This document shows, one piece after another, positions 8,268 through 17,393 of a stretch of DNA of 64,000 nucleotides (position 1 is the first letter of the stretch; each line of letters begins with the position of its first letter). The notes under the pieces were generated by a model, which made no database searches, had not been told where the DNA came from, and saw only the letters and a list, made by a program, of their open reading frames with translations. The stretch spans positions 8,577,501-8,641,500 of the forward strand of contig NZ_CP121668.1 in the NCBI RefSeq assembly GCF_029714425.1, read 5' to 3'. The stretch is from Bradyrhizobium sp. CB2312. Lineage in GTDB: Bacteria > Pseudomonadota > Alphaproteobacteria > Rhizobiales > Xanthobacteraceae. A program made the position numbers and the translations under genes.

Positions 8268-10724
8268 CTAAGTCATTTCAAGAGCGCGGGGCGGAGGGAT
8301 GTCTCCTCCATCCCGATGGTCGTCCAGTCCCGTAACAATCGGAGTGAGCGGCGGAGGGTTCAGCGAGGCGAGATAACGATCATCAGCAACTTCGCCATAG
8401 AGCGTCGTACGTTGGCGCGGCAGGCGTGCCATGGCCCGGATGAGCTCTTCCATTTGTTTTGGAGCCATCTCGTGGCCATGCTGGGCGCCGGCTGAACGCG
8501 AGATCGTTTCGTCCATCAGCGTGCCGCCGAGATCGTTCACACCAGCCTCAAGGCAGGCGCGAACGCCTTTTTCGCCGAGCTTCACCCAAGAGGTCTGGAT
8601 GTTGGAGATTTTCGTGTGGAAGACGAGCCGTCCGATCGCATGCATGAGAACGACCTCGCGGAAGGTCGGCCCCTTGCGCGAGCGCCCCTTCAAGTAGATC
8701 GGGGCTTCCATGTGCACGAACGGCAATGGGACAAATTCAGTGAAGCCACCGGTCTCGGTCTGAAGATCCCGGATGCGCAACAGATGCTTTGCCCAATGCT
8801 CGTAACGGTCAATATGACCGAACATGATTGTTGCGGTGCTGCGCAATCCCGCTCTATGGGCCGCTGTCATGAACTGCAGCCATTGCGCGGTGTTGATCTT
8901 ATCGGGACACAGAATCGCGCGGACCTCGTCGTCCAGGATTTCTGCAGCCGTCCCTGGCAATGTACTAAGACCAGCGTCCTTCAATTCGCGCAGAAACTCC
9001 TCGATCGAAATTCCGAGCGTTTTGGCCCCCTGGAACACCTCGAGGGGCGAGAAAGCATGGATATGCATTTCGGGCGTGAACTGCTTTACGGTCCGACAAA
9101 TCTCAACATACTTTGCGCCGGTGTAGGCGGGATGGATGCCGCCTTGCATGCAGACTTCGGTCGCGCCGCGCTCCCAGGCTTCGCGGGCGCGCCGTCCGAT
9201 CTCATCCATGGAGATATCGTACGGCCTCCCGCGCAAGTTCTCGGCGAGCTTTCCTTTCGAGAACGCGCAGAACTGGCACCTGAAGTAGCAGATATTGGTG
9301 TAGTTGATGTTGCGGTTGACGACATAACTAACGCAATCGCCATTGACGGAGCGGCGCAGCTCGTCAGCAGCACGGCACACGGCCGTGAAATCGCGCCCCT
9401 CGGCCTCGAACAGCGACACGATCTCTGCCTCGTCGAGTCGTGCCCCAGAATGAGCCTTTGCGACAATTCCCCGAAAACTGCCGGTTAAGACGGCGGGCGA
9501 GCTGGCATCTTCACGCAGCATCGCGAGGTCGCCGGCAGGCGGATCGCACTTCGCTCCAGGGCACCATTCGTCCAAACGCGGCCAGCCATTTCCGTCGACA
9601 AGACCGAGCAGGTTTTTCTGCAGGGACGCGTCAGTCCAGCGAGCATATTGACGCGCATAGGCCGGGTAAACTGCGAGGCGTTCGACGAGCGCCTTGCCGC
9701 ATTCAGCGGTGGCCTCGGACAGGCGTGTCACATGCGGCCAAGGCGCCTCCGGATTGACGTGGTCCGGTGTAACCGGGGATACGCCGCCCCAATCATTAAT
9801 GCCAGCGGCCAGGATCATGTGCAGTAGGCCCGGACTGAGATTGGGGGGCGCCTGGATGTTCATGTCGGGCCGGAACAGCAATCGCGTGAGCGCAAGGGTC
9901 CACAGATGCTCTTCCATAGTCGGCGCCAGCGCGTCCCTCATGCGGGTTTCCGGCTTCGGCCTGAAGTTCTGGATAATGACTTCCTGAATGTGCCCGTAGC
10001 GATCGTCCAGATTGCGCAATGCAAGCAGCGAGGAGATGCGCTCAAGCGGCGTCTCGCCGATGCCGATCAGCAATCCGCTGGTGAACGGGACCGAGAGCTG
10101 GCCTGCGAGTTCGATTGTTCGCAGCCGACTTGCGGGCTCCTTGTCAGGAGAGCCGAAATGTGGCCCCCCGGGCTCGCACAGCCGTGCCGATGCGCTCTCG
10201 AGCATGATCCCTTGCGAGATGGAGACCTTGCGCAAGGCTGCGATATCGTCGGCCTCCATCAAACCTGGATTGAGGTGCGGCAACAAGCCAGTCTCGCGGA
10301 AAACCACGCGCGCGGCTTCCTGGAGGTACGCGAGCGTCGATGCAAAGCCCATCTCGTGCAGCTCTCGCTCGGCCTGGCGGTAGCGCAGCTCAGGCTTGTC
10401 GCCCAGCGTAAATAGCGCCTCCTTGCAGCCGGCCTCACGACCGGCACGCGCAATCGCCAGCACCTCATCGATGGTGAGGTAGGCACGCTGCCCTTTTTGG
10501 GACGGATGGGCGAATGTGCAGTAGTGGCAGACATCACGGCATAACTGGGTCAGCGGAATGAAGACTTTTCGCGAGTAGGAGATCTTTCTGCCGTGAGCCT
10601 CATCCCGCTTTGACGCCGCCATCCGCATGAGATCGGGAAGGGACACGTCGCTGACGAGAGACAGGGCCTCGGAAGCGGAAATGTCGCTTCGCCTTAACGA
10701 TTCCAGAAGCATCCGATCCACCAT
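8268..10724 (-). CDS. fbiC: FO synthase, fused CofG/CofH (FbiC type)
   Basis: An 818-residue fused radical-SAM enzyme that makes FO, the deazaflavin chromophore of F420, from tyrosine and 5-amino-6-ribitylamino-uracil. The N-terminal CofG half has the 4Fe-4S cysteines C62, C66 and C69 in LCRDVCHYCTFAHP. The CofH half has a second set near 478-485 in NICYFRCQFCAF. The CofG-then-CofH fused order and the length match actinobacterial FbiC, whereas many archaea have two separate genes. The start lies 12 bp after the cofC stop, so it is last in the cofE-cofD-cofC-fbiC operon. F420 synthesis is rare among alphaproteobacteria, which suggests horizontal acquisition. Confidence 0.96.
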   Translation of the reverse strand: MVDRMLLESLRRSDISASEALSLVSDVSLPDLMRMAASKRDEAHGRKISYSRKVFIPLTQLCRDVCHYCTFAHPSQKGQRAYLTIDEVLAIARAGREAGCKEALFTLGDKPELRYRQAERELHEMGFASTLAYLQEAARVVFRETGLLPHLNPGLMEADDIAALRKVSISQGIMLESASARLCEPGGPHFGSPDKEPASRLRTIELAGQLSVPFTSGLLIGIGETPLERISSLLALRNLDDRYGHIQEVIIQNFRPKPETRMRDALAPTMEEHLWTLALTRLLFRPDMNIQAPPNLSPGLLHMILAAGINDWGGVSPVTPDHVNPEAPWPHVTRLSEATAECGKALVERLAVYPAYARQYARWTDASLQKNLLGLVDGNGWPRLDEWCPGAKCDPPAGDLAMLREDASSPAVLTGSFRGIVAKAHSGARLDEAEIVSLFEAEGRDFTAVCRAADELRRSVNGDCVSYVVNRNINYTNICYFRCQFCAFSKGKLAENLRGRPYDISMDEIGRRAREAWERGATEVCMQGGIHPAYTGAKYVEICRTVKQFTPEMHIHAFSPLEVFQGAKTLGISIEEFLRELKDAGLSTLPGTAAEILDDEVRAILCPDKINTAQWLQFMTAAHRAGLRSTATIMFGHIDRYEHWAKHLLRIRDLQTETGGFTEFVPLPFVHMEAPIYLKGRSRKGPTFREVVLMHAIGRLVFHTKISNIQTSWVKLGEKGVRACLEAGVNDLGGTLMDETISRSAGAQHGHEMAPKQMEELIRAMARLPRQRTTLYGEVADDRYLASLNPPPLTPIVTGLDDHRDGGDIPPPRALEMT

Positions 10725-10736
10725 TCCCAGAACTCC

Positions 10737-11504
10737 TCACGCGCCGCGAAAAACGGCGGAGGTCTCTCCATTTTGAGCAACCAACCCCGAGCTCAGTTCG
10801 GCCGCCGCATCGACGCTTGCGCGCCCCGTCTTATTGGCTCCCATGCCCAGCCGCCTTTGGCCCAGATCAATCGAACGCAAATAACGATCGGTGGCTGTGG
10901 ACGTGTTCAGGTCAAGAAAATCAAAGAGATCGGCGGGAGCATCGAGATCCAGCCCAATTCTTGCATTCCGCCACACGATAGGCTCAATGCCGAGCCGATC
11001 GGCTGCGGCGATGTGGCGGGCGAAGCTATCGGGGCCGAAACATGGCTGCAAGGCTCGCGCTAAGGTGAATGCAACCGCGTTGGTGCCGCCATCGCGCGGC
11101 GCTGGGACGATCACTACGGCGTTGGCTTCCGCGGCTTGGAGAAGCGTCGAAACGTCCTCGCTCAAGATTGCCGGGACGTCACTCGGCAGAACAAGGACGA
11201 GTTCGTCCCCATGACTTTCGACGGCGGCGAGCCCGGCTGCCACTGCGGCGTTGGTTCCGTCCGCACCGCCGTCATCAATCACGACAGTCCCCAGACGAGC
11301 CGCCTCTTGAGCGACATCCTCAGCATTTGTTACCACAACGATATGATTCAATTTTATCACGCCGCATGCCGAGCTCAGAACATCGGCCAGCATCGACCGG
11401 GCCAACAGGGCGCGCTCGGATGGCGTCAGCAATGGAGAGAGCCGCTGCTTCGCGCACGAGAACGATTTTGCCGGGATGACTAACCATGCATCACGTGTCG
11501 TCAT
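10737..11504 (-). CDS. cofC: CofC/FbiD-type guanylyltransferase
   Basis: A 255-residue nucleotidyltransferase of the CofC family, which activates 2-phospho-L-lactate, phosphoenolpyruvate or 3-phosphoglycerate with GTP in F420 synthesis. The N-terminal motif WLVIPAKSFSCAKQRLSPLL is the GTP-binding signature, and DELVLVLPSDVPAI and GTNAVAF are typical. The ATG at 11504 fits the family N-terminus and has a G-rich Shine-Dalgarno; the frame reaches 11579. The gene overlaps the cofD end by 14 bp. Which C3 acid it uses decides the F420 variant and cannot be read reliably by eye. Confidence 0.93.
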   Translation of the reverse strand: MTTRDAWLVIPAKSFSCAKQRLSPLLTPSERALLARSMLADVLSSACGVIKLNHIVVVTNAEDVAQEAARLGTVVIDDGGADGTNAAVAAGLAAVESHGDELVLVLPSDVPAILSEDVSTLLQAAEANAVVIVPAPRDGGTNAVAFTLARALQPCFGPDSFARHIAAADRLGIEPIVWRNARIGLDLDAPADLFDFLDLNTSTATDRYLRSIDLGQRRLGMGANKTGRASVDAAAELSSGLVAQNGETSAVFRGA

Positions 11505-12510
11505 GATGCGCCCCCTTCGAAGGAGGTCTGCTCCGCCGTTCGTGCTTTGCGCGAAGGCTCTCACCGAACGCCAGCGCATGCTCGGCGAGCGTGATCTTCG
11601 ACTGCAAGTCTGTCATGAGCGTAGGTGCCGGGTGTACGTCGACGCCAAGGTCGGCCGAACCTGCGGCGTCCGCCGAGTCTATGACGAGACCGTCGAGCAG
11701 CCCCGCATAATGTCTGGCAATCTCGGCGTTTGACGGCTCGAGGCCGAGTTCGTCCATGATCTTGCGCGTCGGCCCTTTGATTGCCTGACCGTCGATAATC
11801 GGGGAAATGGCCACAACGGGAACGCTGGTCGCACGCAGTTTTTCAGCCATCCCTGGAACAGCCAGGATTGGATCGATGCTGAGATAGGGATTGGAAGGAC
11901 ATAGGATGATGAGGCGGAGATCCTCGGCATCGAATGACGCAAGCACCTCCTCACTCAGGCGAGCGTTTCGCGCCCCGTTGAACCAGATCTGCTTGACGAC
12001 GGGTTCGCAGCGACGTCCCACGAAATAGCGCTGGAATTCGAGCTCGCCTTCCGAGCTGTCGACCATGGTGGAGAGCTTGTCGTTGGTGACGGGCAGCACG
12101 ACCGAACGAACACCGAGCCGGCGCGCAATGTCGCTGGCAATCGCTGTGAGACTTTCGCCGCTTGAGCGTCGGCGGGTCCGCTCGACATGCATCGCCACAT
12201 CGCGATCGCCGAGCAAGAACCAGGTCTCGCCCCCGATCTGCTTCAAAGCCTCCATGAAGTTCCAGGTTTCATCGGATCGACCCCAACCGCGCACCGGGTC
12301 GCTGAGACCTGCGAGCGTATAAAGAACTGTGTCCAGGTCCGGCGAGATATGAAGTCCGAGATGTTCGAAATCGTCGGCCACATTGACGACAACGCTCAAT
12401 CGTTCTCCGAGAACGTGCTGCAATCCGACAGCGAGCTTTGCTCCTCCGACGCCACCGCAGAGCGCCACAACACGCCCTTCTCCCGGCAAATACTGTGACC
12501 GCCCGTTCAT
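11491..12510 (-). CDS. cofD: CofD/FbiA 2-phospho-L-lactate transferase
   Basis: A 339-residue transferase that joins the activated C3 phospho-acid to FO, giving F420-0 or its dehydro or 3PG analogue. Landmarks are VVALCGGVGGAKLAVGLQ near residue 15, VVNVADDFEHLGLHISPDLDT (metal and substrate site), and ILCPSNPYLSIDPIL. The start overlaps the cofE stop by 4 bp. The protein is of normal family length with no visible lesion. Confidence 0.95.
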   Translation of the reverse strand: MNGRSQYLPGEGRVVALCGGVGGAKLAVGLQHVLGERLSVVVNVADDFEHLGLHISPDLDTVLYTLAGLSDPVRGWGRSDETWNFMEALKQIGGETWFLLGDRDVAMHVERTRRRSSGESLTAIASDIARRLGVRSVVLPVTNDKLSTMVDSSEGELEFQRYFVGRRCEPVVKQIWFNGARNARLSEEVLASFDAEDLRLIILCPSNPYLSIDPILAVPGMAEKLRATSVPVVAISPIIDGQAIKGPTRKIMDELGLEPSNAEIARHYAGLLDGLVIDSADAAGSADLGVDVHPAPTLMTDLQSKITLAEHALAFGESLRAKHERRSRPPSKGAHHDDT

Positions 12511-13271
12511 CTGAACATATCCCGTTCTTTCGCACGCATGAGCGCGGACGCCGAATTGATTGGCGCGCGAGAGGAGAATCCACGGACATGGATGACGGGC
12601 TGGCCTTCGGCTGCCTGTCCCATCAAGAGCGAGGCGGCAGCTGCCAGCTCATCCGCTAGCGCGATCTCTGTCACCTGCATGGGCCGCCCGAACAGATCGG
12701 GCTTGCCGATCATGCTCTGAAGGGCAGGAATTCCAGCACTTCCGAGCGCCACGCCAACGACGCCGTTGCGCCACGGGCGGCCGAAGCTGTCGTTTATAAT
12801 GACACCGACATCGACACCGAATTGTTGATCGAGGCCAGTCTTGAGGCGTTGGCAACTGGTATCTGGATTTTCGGGCAGCAACAACACGCGATGGCCTCGA
12901 TCCTGCTCGATATTGGATTCATCTATGCCGGCGTTCGCCATCACGAAGCCGAGGCGGTGAGCAACGATGATTATATTCTGTCTTGCGCGAAGAACCTCGG
13001 TCGATTCTGAGAGCACCACCTCGATGTGCCGGGGATCCTTGCCGACCGTTTTTGCAAGCTCCAGAGCGCGGTCGGAAGGGCTCACATCATCGAGATAGAC
13101 GTACCTGTTTTCCGCCTTCGACACGATCTTTTGCGCAATGACAAAAATATCGCCGGATGCGACGACGATCCCTCCGGCCCTCACGCCATCCACGATGACG
13201 TCAACCAGATCGTCGCCCGGTCCCACCAGAGGAATCCCGGGGAGCGCGCTGTAAGTGATGCTCCTCGTCAT
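12507..13271 (-). CDS. cofE: Coenzyme F420-0:L-glutamate ligase, stand-alone
   Basis: A 254-residue F420-0 gamma-glutamyl ligase that adds glutamates to F420-0 with GTP. Family motifs are [17 protein letters not shown] at the N-terminus, [10 protein letters not shown] (metal and GTP site), and [19 protein letters not shown]. The ATG at 13271 matches the family start and has AAGGAGG upstream; the open frame continues to 13331. It lacks the C-terminal FMN domain of mycobacterial FbiB, which reduces dehydro-F420-0. First gene of the F420 operon, with about 245 bp of promoter space upstream. Confidence 0.95.
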   Translation of the reverse strand: MTRSITYSALPGIPLVGPGDDLVDVIVDGVRAGGIVVASGDIFVIAQKIVSKAENRYVYLDDVSPSDRALELAKTVGKDPRHIEVVLSESTEVLRARQNIIIVAHRLGFVMANAGIDESNIEQDRGHRVLLLPENPDTSCQRLKTGLDQQFGVDVGVIINDSFGRPWRNGVVGVALGSAGIPALQSMIGKPDLFGRPMQVTEIALADELAAAASLLMGQAAEGQPVIHVRGFSSRAPINSASALMRAKERDMFR

Positions 13272-13517
13272 CGCGACTTCTTCCTCCTTCGCCGCTGCCC
13301 ACATGTCTTGTTGTCTCTGGCGCGTGGGCATCTCTCCTCGAATACAATCTCTAAGAGCCGTACCCGAAATCAGTTTGGTATCCTAACGCTTCTCCTTAAG
13401 CAGACCTAGCTGGGACACCTCCCGGATAAGTCTTCGTTCCGATCCTGCAGGCGTGCTGACGAGCGTTTCCGCGCCACCTCCCGCCTTATTCCGGACTCCG
13501 CTTCGCAACCGGCAACG

Positions 13518-14027
13518 CTAGCCATGAAGCGCTGCCGGAGAAATTGACCGCTTTACGACAGTGCGCATTGCGAAGCTCGATTGCAGTCTTGCCACGCCTG
13601 GCAGGCGTGAGAGGTGCTGCTTATGAATGCGTTCGTAATCCTCCATGTCGCGCGCCAACACCGAAAGCCGATAATCGTCCGTACCGGACATCAAATGGCA
13701 GGCGATAACGTCGGGGCATTTCTGAATTTCGGCCTCGAAAACCCTAAGCGCGTCCTCGCTTTGGCGGTCGAGCGTGATGTGGACGATCACGGTCAGGGGA
13801 AAGCCAAGCGAGTTTGCATCGATCTCGGCTGAATAGCCTTTAATGACCCCGGCCTTCTCCATTTGCAGCACGCGCCTTGCGCAAGACGTTGCCGAGAGGC
13901 CGACCCGTTCGGCCAACGCCAGCTGGCTTATTCGGGCATCCCGAATGAGCTCGCTTAGGATTTTACGGTCCAGAGGATCGAGGGCTGTGAGCATCGTTGC
14001 GAACGCCCGTTGAGGTTTTCCATTCAC
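13518..14027 (-). CDS. Lrp/AsnC family transcriptional regulator
   Basis: A 169-residue Lrp/AsnC regulator. The N-terminal winged helix reads LDPLDRKILSELIRDARISQ and LAERVGLSATSCARRVLQME. The RAM ligand domain includes VIACHLMSGTDDYRLSVLA. The ATG at 14027 overlaps the stop of the upstream F420 reductase gene by 4 bp; an in-frame ATG at 13994 is the alternative. Its place between the reductase and cofE suggests it senses an amino acid or pathway intermediate and controls the F420 operon, which is inference from position. Confidence 0.92.
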   Translation of the reverse strand: MNGKPQRAFATMLTALDPLDRKILSELIRDARISQLALAERVGLSATSCARRVLQMEKAGVIKGYSAEIDANSLGFPLTVIVHITLDRQSEDALRVFEAEIQKCPDVIACHLMSGTDDYRLSVLARDMEDYERIHKQHLSRLPGVARLQSSFAMRTVVKRSISPAALHG

Positions 14028-14686
14028 GTCAGGCCGGAAATCGTGATGCCGGCACCTTTCACTTTGTATTTGCGGTTGATCGCGATCAGGACGGAGGTAA
14101 GAGCCTCGGCTGCGGCCGAGTTCGCGAGCGCACCGCCATCGATCCCGCGATTGCTCACCGCATCCGCCAGCAGCATCACCTCCTTGCGGGCCTCAGGATC
14201 ATCGCTGAACACGAGGACGTCGCAGTCCGCCTTGCCTCCGGCATGGAGCTTCTGTGAGCCAACATTGTGAAACGCCCCGACCACCCGCGAGCTCGGATCA
14301 AGCTGCGACTGCGCGATCAGCGCAGCCGACCCGGCGCTCGGGAGTTGAACAACAGAGACCTTCGGCGGCACGAGCGGCACGACCGCGGTGACAACGATCT
14401 TGCCCTTGGCCGCGTCCCTGATCTCGGCCAAGCTTGTCTCATAGCTCGCAAAAGGCACGGCAACGACGACAATATCGCTCTTTGCTGCGGCGGCAACGTT
14501 GGTGTCGCCACTCACATTGGCGAACCCGTCGGATTTTAAGAGCGCTACTGCATCTTGAGCACGCTCAATCGAGCGCGATCCAAGAATGACGGAGTATCCG
14601 GCGCGACTCCAGCTGCGGGCAAGGCCGGATCCGAGATCTCCAGTGCCGCCGACGATTGACAAAGTCGGAAGGGGCGCGTTCGACAT
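14024..14686 (-). CDS. npdG: NADPH-dependent F420 reductase-like protein
   Basis: A 220-residue protein matching F420:NADP oxidoreductases (Fno/NpdG), which shuttle hydride between NADPH and F420. The Rossmann motif LSIVGGTGDLGSGLARSW is at the N-terminus, followed by ILGSRSIERAQ (NADP site). Later landmarks are VVAVPFASYE, VGAFHNVGSQKLHAG and CDVLVFSDDPEA. The ATG at 14686 has AAAGGAG upstream. Lying beside a full F420 synthesis set, it most likely supplies or drains reduced F420 for the LLM oxidoreductase encoded upstream. An NADP oxidoreductase of another coenzyme is less likely. Confidence 0.9.
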   Translation of the reverse strand: MSNAPLPTLSIVGGTGDLGSGLARSWSRAGYSVILGSRSIERAQDAVALLKSDGFANVSGDTNVAAAAKSDIVVVAVPFASYETSLAEIRDAAKGKIVVTAVVPLVPPKVSVVQLPSAGSAALIAQSQLDPSSRVVGAFHNVGSQKLHAGGKADCDVLVFSDDPEARKEVMLLADAVSNRGIDGGALANSAAAEALTSVLIAINRKYKVKGAGITISGLT

Positions 14687-14889
14687 TTGGCTTACACTCC
14701 TTTGCTTGCGGCATGACGTCTTGACGGTGAACACTCTGCATTGCTTGAGCATGTCGGACGGTATTCACACCAGGCCGAACACTCAACAGGTCAGTCGGAC
14801 ACCGCCACGTCACGTGAATGAACTATTTCAAGGACGGCTCGGTGAGAGGTCAACAATTCTCGGTTCCTCCCCAACCAAAGGAGTTCATG

Positions 14890-15123
14890 CTAGCCGCCTT
14901 CAAGATAGGGAAAGAAATTAAGTTCGGCTCCGTCTTTGACTTCAGCCGACAACGGCACAACCATGTCACCTATCGAGGCCAGCCAGACCTCATGCTCGGC
15001 ACTCAAGGAGCCGACCACGTTGAGAATCGTCGCTCCCTCGGGGAGGTCAAGCTGAATGGATCCAACTCCGCCGGGCAAGAACCGGCGGAGATTTCCATGC
15101 ATATTGACCTCGACGCGGATCAT
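14890..15123 (-). CDS. MoaD/ThiS-like sulfur carrier protein
   Basis: A 77-residue ubiquitin-like protein ending in Gly-Gly (NFFPYLEGG), the C-terminus thiocarboxylated in MoaD/ThiS proteins. LPEGATILNVVGSL and DMVVPLSAEVKDGAELNFF match the MoaD fold. Its start overlaps the stop of the molybdenum subunit gene by 4 bp. MoaD makes the dithiolene of molybdopterin, so it may serve cofactor assembly for this hydroxylase, or donate sulfur in a pathway of its own. No moaE partner is in the window. Confidence 0.85.
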   Translation of the reverse strand: MIRVEVNMHGNLRRFLPGGVGSIQLDLPEGATILNVVGSLSAEHEVWLASIGDMVVPLSAEVKDGAELNFFPYLEGG

Positions 15124-17393
15124 GGGTGCCGGGCTCGCATTGTGGCGGCAATTTTTTCAGCGGTCATCGGCAGCGAATTCGGCCAGCAACCGGTCGCCGC
15201 CGCGATCGCATTGCCGATAGCAGCCGGTGGCTCGATGCACGGTGGCTCCCCGACGCCCTTGGCACCGTAAGGACCGGCAGCGGAGCGGCATTCGACGATA
15301 ATGCTCTCGATCTCCGGGACATCCATCGCTGTCGGCATCTTGTAATCGGTCAGGTTCGCATTCATGACGCGGCCATCCTGATAGACGATCTCTTCCGACA
15401 GCGCCTGGCCTATACCTTGCGCCACGCCGCCCTCGATCTGGCCCTCGATATAGGTCGGATTGATCGCATATCCGACGTCCTGGGCCACGACATAACGATT
15501 GATCGTAACCTTGCCCGTGGCTTGATCGACCGAAAGATCGACGGCGTGGGCATGGTAGCTCGGCGTATTCCAGACAGGGAGCGGATGGTTCTTGACGCGT
15601 GCCGGATCATAGGCTGGCGCTGGCGAAATGGCCGTGCCATGCGCGATGAGTCCGCCGCCGGCCAGACGCGAGATGCGCGCCAGCTCCGCGATCGAAATCG
15701 ACTTGTTGCCTGCGACCACGTGCTTGTCCTGCAGCTTCATGTTCTCAATCGGTGCTTCTAGCTGCTTGGCTGCGAGCTCGAACATCTGCCGTCGCAGCTC
15801 TTTAGCTGCCGCAATGCACGCATTGCCGACAGAGAAGGTCGTGCGGCTGCCCTGAGCGCCGTAGTCGAACGGCGCGGCCTGAGTGTCCACCCCGGTGACG
15901 TTGATGTCCGTCAAGTCGAGAGACAGCTCCTCGGCCAGCACTTGAGCAGCTCCCGTGATCGCGCCGGTGCCGATTTCGACGGCGCCGCTGACGAGCGTCG
16001 CACTCCCATCGGGGTTGATCTTGACGTAGACCCCAGACGAGCCGCCCGTCGTCATCCACCAGCTGCAGGCGATCCCCTTGCCGCGTCCTGGCTCGGGATT
16101 ACGATCGTGCCAGCCGATCGCATCGGCTGCCTTGCGCAGACATTCCTCGATGCTCACGGAGGTGTGCGTCTCGCCCGAAGGACCAGGATCCCCCTCCTTG
16201 ACGACGTTGCGCAGGCGCATTTCGAGAGGATCCAGGCCGAGATCCTTTGCGATCATGTCGATCTGGCTTTCCATCGCGAAATTCGCCATCGGCCCCGCCG
16301 GAGCACGGAAGGAGCCCGAATGGACCTTGTTCGTGTAGACAGCGATGCTTTCAAACGCGAGCGCTCCGGTCTTATAGGGGCCGGCCATGACCTGAAGTGC
16401 GATTGCAGCCGTGCCGGGACCTGAGCCTGCATAAGCGCCACAATCCACGATGACCCGGCCGCTTCGGGCAAGAAGATGCCCTTCCTTGTCGACGGCAGTT
16501 TTGAGCAGAACGACGGAGGCCTGACGCGGAAGCGCGGCTGTGAGCTCCTCTTCGCTCGTCGACATCACCTTGACCGGGCGGGCGGTCTTGCGCGCTAAGA
16601 GAGCTGCGAAGTGCTCGACACCAATCCTCAGCTTGCCGCCGAAGCCACCACCAATTCCTGGCACGGTCACGCGCACCCTCGCGGCGGGCAAATCGAGAAT
16701 TTCGGCCAGTGTCGTTTGCGTGTCGAACGGCAATTGGGTGTTGCACCAGACCGTCACGATTCCGTTCGCGTCCCAATCCGCGGTCGCAACGCGCGGCTCG
16801 GTGTAGCCTGGATGCTGTAGCGAGGTCGTGAAACGATGCTCGTAGACCTTATGAGCTTTTGCGAAGACTGCCTCGACATCGCCGACGTGAATACGGGCTT
16901 GACCTGCGATGTTGTTGTTGCGCGAAATGATCGGAAGCGCCTTGTAGGTTTCCCAATCGGGATGGATACGGATATCGCTTGTGAGCGCCTCCTCCGGATC
17001 GTAAAGTGCCGGCAGATCCTGGTATTCAACCTCGATGGCTTCAATCGCGCGCTCGGCGATCTCGGAGGAGGTGGCAGCGACCGCGGCGACTGCATGTCCC
17101 ATGAACAGGACACGATCGGTTGCGAACACGGTCGTGTCGCGCACCGCAGTTCCATAGCGGACCTGCGGGATATCAGCGGCGGTGATGATCCCGCGCACGC
17201 CGTCGATCGCAGCCGCGCGAGAGACGTCGATGTTCTTGATCAGAGCGTGCGCGCGAGCACTGCGCAGGATCTTGCCGTAGAGCATACCGGGCAGCTTGAA
17301 ATCCGCAGCATAAACGTGCTTTCCGGTAACTTTGCCGACGCCATCCCGCCGGGGCAGGCGGTGACCGGCAACGCGATGGGTTTGAGCGTTCAT
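15120..17393 (-). CDS. Xanthine dehydrogenase family molybdopterin subunit
   Basis: A 757-residue large subunit of a molybdenum hydroxylase (xanthine dehydrogenase / CO dehydrogenase large-chain family). The N-terminal a/b hammerhead region includes GKVTGKHVYAADFKLPGML. GIGGGFGGKLRIGVEH and FRAPAGPMANFAMESQ line the cofactor pocket, and AKGVGEPP near the C-terminus carries the catalytic Glu. The ATG at 17393 fits the family start and overlaps the [2Fe-2S] gene by 4 bp; the frame runs upstream to 17672. The enzyme probably hydroxylates a carbon next to a ring nitrogen or an aldehyde, but the substrate is unknown. Confidence 0.94.
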   Translation of the reverse strand: MNAQTHRVAGHRLPRRDGVGKVTGKHVYAADFKLPGMLYGKILRSARAHALIKNIDVSRAAAIDGVRGIITAADIPQVRYGTAVRDTTVFATDRVLFMGHAVAAVAATSSEIAERAIEAIEVEYQDLPALYDPEEALTSDIRIHPDWETYKALPIISRNNNIAGQARIHVGDVEAVFAKAHKVYEHRFTTSLQHPGYTEPRVATADWDANGIVTVWCNTQLPFDTQTTLAEILDLPAARVRVTVPGIGGGFGGKLRIGVEHFAALLARKTARPVKVMSTSEEELTAALPRQASVVLLKTAVDKEGHLLARSGRVIVDCGAYAGSGPGTAAIALQVMAGPYKTGALAFESIAVYTNKVHSGSFRAPAGPMANFAMESQIDMIAKDLGLDPLEMRLRNVVKEGDPGPSGETHTSVSIEECLRKAADAIGWHDRNPEPGRGKGIACSWWMTTGGSSGVYVKINPDGSATLVSGAVEIGTGAITGAAQVLAEELSLDLTDINVTGVDTQAAPFDYGAQGSRTTFSVGNACIAAAKELRRQMFELAAKQLEAPIENMKLQDKHVVAGNKSISIAELARISRLAGGGLIAHGTAISPAPAYDPARVKNHPLPVWNTPSYHAHAVDLSVDQATGKVTINRYVVAQDVGYAINPTYIEGQIEGGVAQGIGQALSEEIVYQDGRVMNANLTDYKMPTAMDVPEIESIIVECRSAAGPYGAKGVGEPPCIEPPAAIGNAIAAATGCWPNSLPMTAEKIAATMRARHP

